From: Antedon mediterranea
Lineage: Eukaryota > Echinodermata > Crinoidea > Comatulida > Antedonidae
DNA: 64,000 bases
NCBI RefSeq assembly: GCF_964355755.1
Contig: NC_092672.1
Location: forward strand, 25,666,501-25,730,500
Reading direction: 5' to 3'
How positions within the stretch are numbered: the stretch's first letter is position 1; each line of letters begins with the position of its first letter. The notes under the pieces were generated by a model. That model saw only the letters and a list, made by a program, of their open reading frames with translations. It searched no databases and had not been told where the DNA came from. Below are positions 27,607-40,300 of this stretch, in pieces. Made by a program: the position numbers and the translations under genes.

Positions 27607-28018
27607 AATAATTACACATTCATAATTTGATAATTTAATTCCTTTTACAATTTAGACTTGCAGATTTAAAAAAAGGTTTTATAGCTAGTAAACCTACAAA
27701 TAACTTCCAATTAACACATTTTTGGAAATACTTACCATAATTTCATGTATGGTAGTCAGCCTATAATTGAACAGGTCTTGGTTTTTAAAAAAGTATTAAT
27801 ATACACTTTTTGATAAATATTTCTACAAAACTGGTCTGGTATGTTTGCGGAATTACCTACAGTATATGCCTTGGCCTGTAGTAGTGGTCCTTAAAAATAT
27901 TAATATCCTATAAAATAACTGTAATTCATAGTTCATTAAGAGAGTTAGCCCATCCATGGTACTTACTGTAATACCGTAAATCTTCTAATTGTACCCTGAG
28001 TTTATTATTCTTTGTTTT

Positions 28019-28121
28019 TTAGGGTGGGTTACTATTAGAAGGGGGTTACTATGAGAGTAGTGGGTTACTATTACTAATCTTATATTAGGCACCTGAAAAT
28101 AGTAACCCACCCCAACTTTTC
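28019..28121. repeat. Small foldback with GGGTTACTAT repeats
   Basis: GGGTGGGTTACTATT near 28021 is inverted at AATAGTAACCCACCC (about 28107-28121), with two further direct GGGTTACTAT copies between. Confidence 0.65.
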
Positions 28122-30414
28122 CGGTCAGCAAATCATAGCAATACTTGCGATTCGAACACAATATCATTGGTATGCCAAGAAATTGCTGCCCTCTATAATT
28201 ACACTTAAAAAAACTGTACTGTCTCTAGTCCCAATTTACACTACCTGTATACCTGTATTGCATTTCATATATCCTTGCTAAACATTGAGTAAGATGTGTT
28301 CAATGCATAAAAAAGGCGTAATTACTCCCTGCTTTGAATATAATATAAGAGAGCTAATCAGAGACAAAGGCAATAGTACAGATGAAGGGAGACAAAAGAA
28401 TTTAGATGGAATGGAAGCGTATATGGACCAAAAAAAAGAAATGTACCACAAAAAAAAAAATAAACTACAGAAATACAGTATTTAATATCCTGTATTATAT
28501 TTCAATTTAAAGATGACAAAAAAAATTAAATAAAATGAGATTATTAAAAAAAAAGTGAATTTTGCTGTGATGTTTACAAAATTGGGATTCAATCGTTACA
28601 AGTTACAGTAGAAAAGATGCCGTTTGCCATGAAATTTTGCAATTACAAATACAGACACATCGTCTGCCTACAGGTGAAATACATTATAATATTTAACATT
28701 CCTGGGAAAATAATATTTTTTTGAGAGACTTTTAATATTTTCCTGAAGCAAAGTGTAAACATAGTCTCGAGAGAAAAATATCATTCCTACCCTATTAAGG
28801 GGATGTAAAATCTTATATTTAACTGATATAAAAGACGATTGTTAAACAGCCCTATCTGCTGGGTCAGCTAGGCCTGGCCCTATTAGTAAATAAGCTTTAA
28901 AAAACAAAATTTCTATATTTCCTATAATACTTAAAAAATATATAGAGGGCGCTATATAAGCTAATATTAAGTTATACTAAAAATCTCGAGTGTACAGTAC
29001 ATCATCTGGGATATCCAATACCAAATTGACTAGGCCTAGGCCTACCTGCAGGTTTAATGGTGTTCAGTAATAAAAAGTAATTAATGGGTAATGTCAGACA
29101 CCTTTCTAGTGTGTAAGCCTAGCCACCTAGGCCTACGATAATTTTGTTTAATAAAGTAGACTTTTCTCCACCAGGACAATGAAATTTGCATGTATAAAAT
29201 CTTTTTCACCTCATGGGTGGACACCGCCCGACTCTCTAATGACACATTATTCATTGTTGCATGTGGCATATCGAGTGTTGACAGAGTGCGAGGTACTGTA
29301 TGCGAGGCGCGCCAAATATTTGTGCGAGGCATCATTATATCATTTCCAAAGGTGCGAGGCATATAGTTTACAATTTCAAAAAGGTGTGAGGCATATCTTA
29401 ACGTGCTATTATGCTATATTATAGGCCTAATAATCAGTTATTTATATTTTTATAATGGGCCGCCTAGCGTATCTAAATAGATTTGTGTATACACTCATGT
29501 TGTTTATTTTTATGTAACGATTTTTTTTTTCATTCAAGTCATATCGTGTCAAATTTTACTTTTACAAAAGTGCCCAAACTGTTCAAAAGTTGTGCATCCG
29601 TATGCGCCATATTTTAAAAATCGGAATGACAGTCTTCAACTTTCGATAAAGAATAATTGTTATACTATAGCGACACTCATCAAATGACTGCCATGCTTGT
29701 TGGCATTTCGAGCGTTGTTCACTTTACAATTAATTTAACATGTCTCTCGAACATAGGGTGAAAATAATATTTTGTCACACCCACGCGCCTCGATCCGGTA
29801 GACCTGAGAGATGGAAAATCCCTCTTTACTATTTAACAGGTAGTGGAAGGATTCTGCCTTGAGAGGATTCGGCCTTGTGTCGATTCCCATCCTATAGCAC
29901 GTGGTTTCAGCAGCAACGCACATACATGTACTTCTCTCTGAGCAGCGTGCCAAAGACATTTTCGACATTCCATTCTCTAGGAAATCAAGTGAACAGTGAT
30001 GGCCAGGACAAGTTCAATAACTGGCGGTAAATAAATGGTAACTGATATGCCGATCAAATAACATGCCGCAAAGAAAAAGATTGCGAGGGAATTCTGGAGC
30101 GCATAAAAAAGACTTGCGTTTGACAATCGTAATACTAGACCTACAATTAAACTTTAGCTTATATGCTTAGCCCTATCCTAGAGGCCTATATGTTGAAAAT
30201 AATTTAATCAATTTTGATATAATAATAATTGGTGTAGTATTAGTAATGATACACTATTCTTGTTTTAGGTATATTATGAACGATTTTTATTTATTGTAGT
30301 CCAGCGCTAGTTTCCTTTGCGTATTTTGGACTCTAAATTTGATAACTTTATCGTGTGAATACCACACCTTAGAAGTATGCCTCATGAGTATGCCTTGATG
30401 TACCCACCTGGTGA
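28122..30414. other. No gene seen; short direct repeats near 29.3 kb
   Basis: AT-rich. Between 29287 and 29395 the phrase GTGCGAGGCAT or close variants recurs four to five times. Short ORFs here show no domain. Confidence 0.4.
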
Positions 30415-31327
30415 CATTGGCCCCGTTTCTGCTGCCAAAAATATACCGTATATACGGTATATTTTATATACGGTATATTTTTTGGCAGCAGAAATGGGTC
30501 TCATAAAAAATATACCGTATATATATGCCGTATATATACCGCATAAATATCCCCATCGTTTGTGGATATTATACGGTATATTCCAAAATATACCGTATAT
30601 TTCGTACCCCGTTTCTGCTGCACTCAAAATATACCGTATATGTGACCCGGCCCATGACACGAGGTCAAAAACTACTCAAAAACGTTTGTTTGGTTTTTCT
30701 GCTGCATTGACACACGCGTGTATAATAAGCAAGCAACAGATCAAAATATCACTGTGGACTGAAGAAATAACTATTTTTGCAATTCAATTGTGGGGAGAAG
30801 CGAAAGTTGGGAGGAGACTACATGGCAGCAGAAGAGATACCGAGATTTACAAAAGTATCTCAAACAAAATAAAAGCAGAATTTGTGGTAGACTTAATAAC
30901 GCCAAAGTTATCGGCAAACGCCGTCGTCTTCTTTGCATAAATGTAGTCAATGCCCATTCTACATTTCTAGATTGTTTGTGCGATGTAAATTCGTTGCCAC
31001 TTCTGATCATTAGATTTAAAATAGAAAGCAATGCTAAGACGTTTTGAGAAACCATCATTGTTTTGTTTTTGTCATGTAACCTCACTACACGAGACTCTAG
31101 GTCAATCCATACTTCCGTCTCACAAAATGCATTTTGGGTATATGAAAGCCAACTTTTTTTACAGCCCACCCACGAAGTATGTGCAGCGGAAACGGTGCAC
31201 GAATTTCATATACGGTATATATACGGTATATTTATACGGTATATTTATACGGTATATTTATACGGTATATTTATACGGTATATTTATACGGTATACTTGG
31301 GATTGGCAGCAGAAACAGGGCCATTGG
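30415..31327. mobile_element. TIR element with ATACCGTATA subterminal repeats
   Basis: Ends: left CATTGGCCCCGTTTCTGCTG (30415), right GGCAGCAGAAACAGGGCC (31305-31322), inverted. Both ends are loaded with palindromic ATACCGTATAT units: several at 30436-30650 and a regular TTATACGGTATA run of six or more at 31205-31300. Extra internal copies of the terminus at 30487 (inverted) and 30606 suggest nested or rearranged ends. The middle encodes a MYB/SANT-like fragment. Confidence 0.8.
30740..30880 (+). pseudogene. MYB/SANT-like DNA-binding fragment inside TIR element
   Basis: The + frame reads WTEEITIFAIQLWGE, then RRLHGSRRDTEIYKSIS. The pattern Trp-Thr-x-Glu-Glu, LWGE and a later iYxxIs fits the trihelix or Myb/SANT-like domains common in PIF/Harbinger-type transposon second proteins. 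Only about 45 residues show the pattern; the sequence N-terminal to it is repeat-derived. Likely the remnant of a DNA-binding accessory protein. Confidence 0.5.
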
Positions 31328-31365
31328 TAAAGCATTTTCACTCTACCTTTTTATTAATGATCATT

Positions 31366-33610
31366 GAACTAGGCTAATTGTAATGTAAGCTAGGCCATAC
31401 AAAACAGTATCGGTTCTGCTTTGTTTACTACTGCTCCGCCATGTGTCGCAGGAAAAATTGCTGCTTCAGCACACTACTACGCTCGGCGAATCGCACTCGA
31501 CTACTGTTTTGACCACCGTACAGCTATGTTGGTAAAGTAGCTTATTAGATTTATTCTACACAATTCTATCTAGTACATCATAGGCCTATACTTGCGTTAC
31601 AAACCCAAACACATATTTAAATCGCTGACAAAGTTTGTAAATTGACTTTTAAATCTGTTATTATAATTCTACGATAATATTAAATTATCACGAGGTGTAA
31701 TACCAATGTTGTTTAGTCCATTGCGGGGATAATGTCCACTAATATTACAGTATAGTATTACGATATTAACATGTGCACAGACCAGTGCGATAATATCAGA
31801 TAATTTATTTCCACCGACAGAAAATGGTCAGCTACACTGAGATATTTTTTAGGTAAATTCCCTATTGTTATTTATATAAATAATAAATAAATAGAGAACT
31901 CATTAACTGTTTTAAAGCAGCTTGTTTAGGTAATTAACGCCCCTTCCCCCTTTAACAAAAAAATGCTTCCCCGGGGCGTTTAGGGCTAAAAATTAAAAAT
32001 TAACCTTTATTTGGTAAGGGCGAGTATTCATTTTGTGATGGTCGACCCGTCTTGTGACTTCCATAAACCGCAACCACCTACCTTTTATTATAAACAAGCT
32101 AGGCTAATATAAGCTAGGCCATATCAGGCTTTAACGGTCATGTTTCCTTTACACTCCATCGGGGGCGAAGATAGCTGCACACACTATGCTTGAAGAAACA
32201 AGTCGCAAAGACGGAAAACCCCTATTTGGAATCGGCTGCCATAAACAAGCTTATTAAATTTCTTTGGTACATTTCTATCTAACGAACATTGTATACTTGA
32301 TTTTCTGCTTGATAAATTCTTGTTCAATTGACGTTTAAAATATTAAGATATTATAATAAGATCCTATTCAGATATTCTATCATAAATGACACAAACTATA
32401 AGTTTAATTTTCTGACACTCTACACCGCGTAGCAACACGTCGTGAGGCTCGTCTCGTATGGTGGTAAAGACCAATTTACCGAAAATGGTATAGTCCGTTT
32501 CAGGGATTTCCATGATTGAATACACAATGAGTACAGTATGTATTGCAAAACATGTGCACGAGCCCGGGCAATAATTATCAGATGATCTTATTTTTCCTTA
32601 AAGAAAATGGTATGAACACTAGATCTTTTGTGGTAGGAACTGTTTTTGTTCAAAATCGCGATCGTATGGACGAAAGTATCTCCAGTTGCAAATAAGTTTT
32701 TGAAAAAGTTTTTTTTTCCAAACAAAGATTTTTTAACGCGTGGGGGAGGGGTTTGTGGTGTTAATAAATAATGTAATAATAAATTATATAATTAGGGGGG
32801 AGTGGGGATGATTACCCCCTCCCCACCAGGCACCAAAAAAATGTATACAAAATTAATAAGGGCCAGCCATTTTTAATAAGGGCGACCATCCTTCAACTTC
32901 AACCGGCCCTGCTGGCCACTATGGTTTAAAGGTTAATTTTCAGCCCTGGGCATTTATTAGAAACAATACAGATTTACTTTGAATTAATGGTTCCTTAGCC
33001 ATAAAATGTTCACATAGGCCTACAGTAGTATAAAATTTCTTCATTTTACAGTACCGTACTGACACGGGTATAAGCCCATACTCGGGTATAAGCCCACCCC
33101 GACTTTTGACTAATTTTCATGAAAAATGAGGCACTCGGGTATAAGCCCACCCATTAATTCGAAGATCTACAGTGTGTGTCGTAATACATTGTTTTGTATT
33201 TGGCGACGTCCATACACCGAATACACCTACCTTTGATCATAACCAAGCTAGGCTAATATACGCTAGGCCATGAGGCCTAGCGGTCCTGTTTTGTTTACAC
33301 TCCATCGCGGTCGAAGATCGCTTCATACACGACGCTACAAGTCGCCAAAACGGAAAACCACTATTTGGTATCTGCTGCCATAAACAAGCTTATTAAATTT
33401 CTTTGGTACATTTCTATTTAACGAACATTGTATACTTGCTTTTCTGCTTGATAAATTCTTGTTCAATTGATGTTTAAAATAAGATATTCTACGATAAATT
33501 ACACGAACTATAAGTTTAATTTTCCGACACTCTACACCTCGTGTATTTAGAGGCAACGTCGTACACGTGAGGGCGCTCGCTCGCATGGTGGAATACACAG
33601 TGTACATGTG
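31366..33610. repeat. Three diverged copies of a ~0.45-kb repeat
   Basis: Copies at about 31366-31830, 32067-32600 and 33218-33610 share, in order, GCTAGGCTAATATA-like starts, TTTACACTCCATCG, CCATAAACAAGCTTATTAAA and TCTTGTTCAATTGA. The second and third are close; the first is old. The third lies inside the TIR element 33052-33719. Confidence 0.7.
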
Positions 33611-33719
33611 CTGTTTTTGACGATCTGCATTTTTGGATCCTCGGGTATAAGCCCACCCCCCAAACTTGACGTGATTTCATGTTCAATGGGGGTGGGCTTA
33701 TACCCGCGTCAGTACGGTA
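33052..33719. mobile_element. TIR element with GGGTATAAGCCCA repeats
   Basis: Left TACCGTACTGACACGGGTAT and right ATACCCGCGTCAGTACGGTA are inverted. CTCGGGTATAAGCCCA recurs inside at about 33090, 33135 and 33641. Non-coding, 668 bp. The interior is a copy of the 32-kb repeat. Confidence 0.8.
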
Positions 33720-34350
33720 ATTAATAATATCCCTGTTCGTCTTCTTATAGTCGAATCGCACTGTCGCCATGCATAGTTACAGCCAGTGAAAATCACAGAT
33801 CATACCATGATTTAATAAAAGAACTGGAAGTAGAGAACATACTGTAGAAATGTTCATAAGTTTTCATTGAAGGTCATATCTTTCACTATAATTCACCAAA
33901 TCTATGCGTGTCTGTCTGTCTGTCTTTATTCAGATACTAGGGTTTGCACGGTCTTCAAACTTGGTGGGTGGTTGCTCAGTTTAGACACACTTTTTAAAAA
34001 TGATGTTAAAACAATTTGATTAAATGTCCAAAATACCTTTAATGAAAAGTGAAAAGCACAGAATAACGACTAGCAAATTACCTTTTGTGAATGTGGAAAT
34101 ATTATTCTTCCTTTTCATGTGCAGTATCAGATCGTGAGTTGGTAGCGGGAATCGTATGTAGGCCGTAAAAAACAAATGTTTGCGGAATGCAATGCTTTAT
34201 AGTACATAATTCAGATACATAAAATAATTATCAGATTTAAATTGTAAAATGTATTTTTATCTAGTCTAAAGCTATATGTACTCTACAGTATTCAACATTC
34301 ATTTGAATTGTGTTAAACTCATTTGCTTACAGGAAAACTGACCTGATGAA

Positions 34351-37300
34351 ATGACTGATCCTAATGGCAAGTTTAATGAATTAAAGTTTAATCTCAGCAA
34401 ATATTATGAAGGCCAGAAACACAAATGGTTGCGGTTTATACTCTTTGATCACATACAAAGATCTATGAATAAGGATGCAAGTTCCAAAGAGTTATTCAAT
34501 ATACTCCATGATTATGGTTACATCACAACTGTTGATGTCACACTTCTGCATGAGATTGCTCAACTGACACATTTGAAAATTGCTGAAGATCTTGTACTTC
34601 AGTATGTAAAAGATACAAATATTCAACATTATGGTACAAAGTTGTCATTATATCGAAAGCATTTGTTTAACGCTTTGAGAGAAGTTGACCAATCTACATT
34701 AAACGGAGTTGTTGCTCACTATCAGGCGGCAACATATAGGCTTGAAACTATTTGGGATGTAGTATTTTTTTTGGAGAACAACAACATCTTGGCAGATGAA
34801 CCAGACAAGATAACAAAGTTTGCAAGTCTTCTCGGAAAGCGTGGACAAGCTATACTATTATCATATCTGCGTATGTTATTAAATTGATTGTTAATTTACT
34901 CGTAGTGGAACTGTTAAATTTGTGAATTAATATGGTATTTTAATATGAGGAGCATATTGTTGAATGTACAGTATTTACTATTTTTAGCTAATAATTATAG
35001 CAATTTGTTTAGTAGACAAATTCCAGTACTGTCATTTCAAAAACCTTTTTCAAGATGACGTGTAATGACATACATTAATGTTGTACAGTACCTGCTATTA
35101 AAGCTTAAATAACATGGTTCTATTGAAAAAGGGAGCCATATTTTCAAAACTTTGCTTTTTCACATACAATTAGTGAATTTAGTGGAGAAATGTGTGCAAC
35201 ATCTAGTCCATAAAAACATTGTAAAGAAATTTTACTGATTTTTATTTGAAACCCGCTCTGGGATGGGTATACTTACTAGTTCTTACAATTTGACCCTCAC
35301 TTTCTACACACTTCTAAAAAATGAAATTATTTTCTCGCAATTGTAACCTGGTATTTTTTTTCCATATTTACACATTTTTGTATTGTATTTCTTACACAAA
35401 AACCATAACATTACTGACACTACTGATTAAGGCTTTATTCCTCAAATTCATTTTATTTATAACAGCAGAAACAAATCAGCATGGTTAACAGAAACAAAAA
35501 CAGTTACAACAACTCGGAAACACTTAAACTATGACGAAACAGATGAAGACTCAAATTAAAAATGTTGATATGGGAATGGGCTTTACTACTAAACAGATAT
35601 TTGCCATTGCGCCAAAGCAGCTTATTGCATGTTTTAAGATGGTCAACCTGGAAAGAAAAAGAGCTATCTAAAATAATACCAAGATCACAATGTTGATGCA
35701 CTTTCTTATTAATACTTGTTCCAAAGACAAAAGGAACATAGTCGTACAGTAAAATGATGTTTATAGAGCATTAATGTACTATTTTTCACACAAATTATTT
35801 TAAAAATTAAAAAAAAAATTGTTTTCCCCCCAGAAAATTACCAATATGAACCAGGATATCAACAATCACTGCCACGTGGATATTCAGCAATGTCACACAA
35901 TCCCCAGTTGGCATATAGTTACCAAATACCTAATTATCAGCAATCTGGTAGCATAAATCAGCCTAAGCCTGGACTCTACACAAATCCACGATACTATTCT
36001 CACCAACAAACATATGTGCAGAATGCTTCTCAATTTTATCATTCTATGCCACATGATCCCTCAGTTAGGTATCAAGGTCTTCAGTCAGAACCAGGAATGC
36101 TTTATGAAAGACAGACACACCAACTCCAACAACCCACAGCAATTTCCCCAAATCCAGTACAGAGACATGTTTTACATCAATTTCCTTCTACTACCCCTCA
36201 CAGAACTTCACATTCACCTGTTGGAAACATACAACAAAGTGCCAAAATATCTCCACAAAAGGGTATTTCTGTTACCACAACATCAGATGAAAAATTCAAA
36301 GAAGTTAAAAGCAACTTTTTAGATGGAAGTGGAAATCCTTCCACGAACCAACCTGTAGTTCATGAAGATGTGACTGATGATCTATCAAAAGACTCTTTAG
36401 GTAATAATAAAAATAATACTATCCAAGGTAATGCCAACACAGCTGTACAGTTTGAATCTGCTCATCTTTCTGATAAGGAATCCATTGATCGTCTGAAATC
36501 AAATCAAAATGTGAAAACAATACCCAGTGAAACACTACCAGTGCATCCAAGTGATGACAACACATTGTCAAGTGAAGGAACATATGGTCATGTTACAATT
36601 TCAAAAAAATCAGAAGACAAATCTGTGGATTTTTCTATCAAAAGTAGCTCAAGTAAAGTTTTCAGCACAGGATTAGGGCATAGAGATAGCAGTGATTATT
36701 ATTCTGATAACTATAGTACTTCTGCAGCTGCTTTTACATCTATTACCTCAGAAGCTACAACATCTTTAACAGGAAAACCGGTCATTCAAGCTTCTGATAA
36801 AGAATCTTCGGTGACCGATGTCATGAATCATGAGTTCAAACCTTTAACCACTGGCGATTTTATGTTGACTCTGAAATGTCGCCAGTTCCAAGAGATTCCA
36901 GAGGAAATTTTAAAGGATCAAAGATGTAAACATACTACAAAAGTTAACATATCCAGTAACCGCCTGAAAGAGATCCCAAGGTATCTAGATATTGAGCATT
37001 TTCCAAGTATGAAAATTCTAGATGGCTCTAAAAACAAGTTGGTAGATCTGCCCACAACTATAACCGAATTCAGAGGAATGGAAAATTTGGATATCTCACA
37101 TAATCAGTTCCGCATTTTTCCAGAGGTTGTTGGCTGTTTAAAACAACTCAAAATTCTGAAAGTGAATAACAACAGTATTGAGTACATACCAAATGGATTA
37201 GGCTTTTATAAAGATTTGGAAATTCTAAGACTTGAAGGCAACAAGCTTTCAAAAATTCCAGAAGATATTAGACAGCTCGAGACTCTTCAATACTTGAACA

Positions 37301-40300
37301 TTTCAGACAATCGGTTGGATGAATTTCCTTTAGTTATCTGTAATTTAAAGAAATTGCAATTTTTCTACATGTCTTCAAATAAGATTAAAGAAGTTCCTTA
37401 CTATTTGTATATGAATGAGTGTCTTGAAGTTGTACAAGTTGATAAAAATCCAATTGTAAAACCACCACCAGATGTTCTTGCAAGACCAATCCAAGAGATT
37501 CGCAGATACTGCAAAGAAATAGCTGCTGGAAGATTCAAAGATGACAGGATTGTTATAATAGTTCAAGGAACTTTTAATTCTGGTAAATCCAGCGTCTGCA
37601 GTGCTCTTTGTAGTGATGTAACCAAAAGAGCAGTAAAACCCACTGAAGGTGTTGAAGAGCGGACTGCTGTAATTCGAGACATAAATGTTACAATCCGTGA
37701 ATTTGCAGGAGATCTGCATTATCGAGGTCTTACAGAAGTTTTCATAGTACCAAATGCTTTGTATGTAGTAACTGTTGATCTGAAGAAGTACAAGAGCAAC
37801 GTAGGCAGTGTTGGTTGGTTTGGTAGTAATGTTTGGCAATACTTAAAGAAGATTGTTGGTAATCAGACAGTGTTTATTGTAGGAACACATGCAGATTTAA
37901 TTCCATCTGACTCAGTTGAAGATCTACTTTCCAGTTTGTTGAAGAAATCAGAAGCAGCTTTGAGAAATGAGGTACAGTTGTTGTATTAGTTCAGATTTAG
38001 ATGTAGGTCACAGGTACAAATCGTGTTTCTTTTTTCACATCACTGATGCATTTGAAACATGTATTTTCTTTATCTATTTAGGACAAGCTTTTACATTTAT
38101 TGACAGTATTTGTAGATGCAAAAATTGACAGTTTTGACCAGTTGAAAGATGATGTTACTGGTTGTCTTCTCAACAGAAAACTATTCCCTGAAAGAGGCCA
38201 GTACAGACCTGTTAAGTGGAAGGATGCAGAACCAGTCCTTACAACCTATAAAAAAGTCAATCAAGCTTTAAATGCACAGCAGAAAATAGGTAAGATTTCT
38301 ATGATTGATTTGTTTTTCTGAATTACAATGAGAGAGCAACAATTGTGTTTTTAACAACTTTATGAAAGTTTTATAATTAATTATGATAAGAAGAGAAAAA
38401 CAATGCACTACCTATGTAGCTCGTGTTGAATGTCATTTCGTGGACGCTCTTTGGCCTAGCCAAGCTAGTTTTGTAGGTCTAGCTGGTAAACAGCACTAAA
38501 ATTGTACGCTAGGTATATGCCTAGCCTGATGTCTAGATTTTGCATTAATTGTCTTTCTTTTTTTTGCAAAATCTGTTAATACAAATTGGGGAAGACCCAG
38601 GTACTGTATTTTCAATTAAAAGGTTATATATTTCTTCCATTTGTTTTTCCTTCATCATCGATTGAAAAAGTGCATTACACCATCGAAACGAAAATAATAA
38701 TCCATGCGCAATGCATGCTGGTATTTATAGCCGGCCACTTTCTTAAATTATTCGAATTGACTTATTTTTCACATTTTTACCATTTGAAGACGAACAAAAT
38801 TATTGCATTAGGTTCATATAGTACATTATTTATTTTATATATAAAATGCGGTTTGTGACCTTAAAATGTTTTAAGGTCATATTTTGTTTGATTTTAAACA
38901 AACATGTAATAATTAAACATAATAATACCATATTTCACCAAAGAAAACATTGGCAAACCGGAAGGAAATATTAGCCACCATTATGATTTTGAATGATTTC
39001 CTATGTACATGGTACATTGAATGTGAAATTGTGAGATTTCTTGTTTTTGCCCTGAAACCAGAATTTTAACTATTGTATAAATTATTGTATAAATTATAGA
39101 CTGCATTAATTGTTTGGTGTGTGTGTTTTATTGTGATTCTTTATATTGTAAATTGTGTTTTTTTTTTATTATTGTATTGCTAACCTGCCGGTTTTTAGTC
39201 ATTTAGTTAAACGCCATTTTGCTTAAAAGCTTTGGTGAATTGATTGTATTTTGTTCTTTTTTCCAATACTACTTTATGAGCACGACTCAATATGAAAATA
39301 AATCGAGTCCTACACATTCCATAGATTGCTTTGAAAGTGACGAGGCTGGTTTATGCAAATATTTCACTCCAACACAACTTAATCAGCTACAGGCGCAAAT
39401 TGATAACAATGGTATCTTTACAACGTTACACAATAATGTACGTAGTCTTACAAAACACTTCGAAGAAATTAGCATTCTGTTAGATACCATAGGTCGTGCG
39501 TTTGATGTACTTGGTTTCTCGGAAACCTGGATAAATAAGAACACGCCAATTGACTTATTAAATATCAATGGATACAATATGTACACTTGTAATAGAGAAG
39601 GTAGAGTTGGTGGTGGAGTTTGTCTATATTTAAAAGAACAAATCAACACCGTAACACGTGATGATTTTGTATTTAATGATAACTCCATTGATTCACTTTT
39701 TCTAGAAATAATAAACACAAACGGCAAAAATACTATTGTAGGTATGTTGTATCGACCACCAAATTCAAACGTCAACTCATTTAACTCTGATCTGGAAGAA
39801 ATCTTACATAAACTTAATCGCGAAAACAAAAACTGCTATATCTTAGGAGATTTTAATCAAGATTTATTAAAATATGACATTCAAAAAACAACACAGGAAT
39901 TCACAAACATTATTTACTCAACATCTTTTAATCCATTAATTAACTTACCCACCAGAATAACATCGTCTTCTGCTACAATTTTAGACAATATTATTACAAA
40001 TGATGATAACATTTCGCATTGTGGAGTAATAGTCACAGACATTACCGATCATCTACCCATTTTCATGACAACACACCTGTCATTAAATACTAACACACAA
40101 GCTCCAATTACAAAACAAAAAATAATTAATGATACAACATTAAATAACTTGCTTATTGCTATTTCTAATGAGGATCGGGGTGAACTATATTTATGCACAG
40201 ATACCAATACATCATATAACCTATTTATTTAAAAACTATCCAATCTCATAGATAATAACATACCTACAAAAAGTAATAAGCCAAATGGTAATACAAAGAA

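Noticed and set aside
30377-31377. Tyr/Ile/Gly-rich ORFs on both strands
   Set aside because: They come from ATACCGTATA palindromes read in frame; only the SANT-like stretch at 30740-30880 looks protein-like.
35504-35701. - strand ORF in the first Roco intron
   Set aside because: A short stretch resembling a LINE C-terminal piece (CDLGIILDSSFSF) at most; too small to define as an element.
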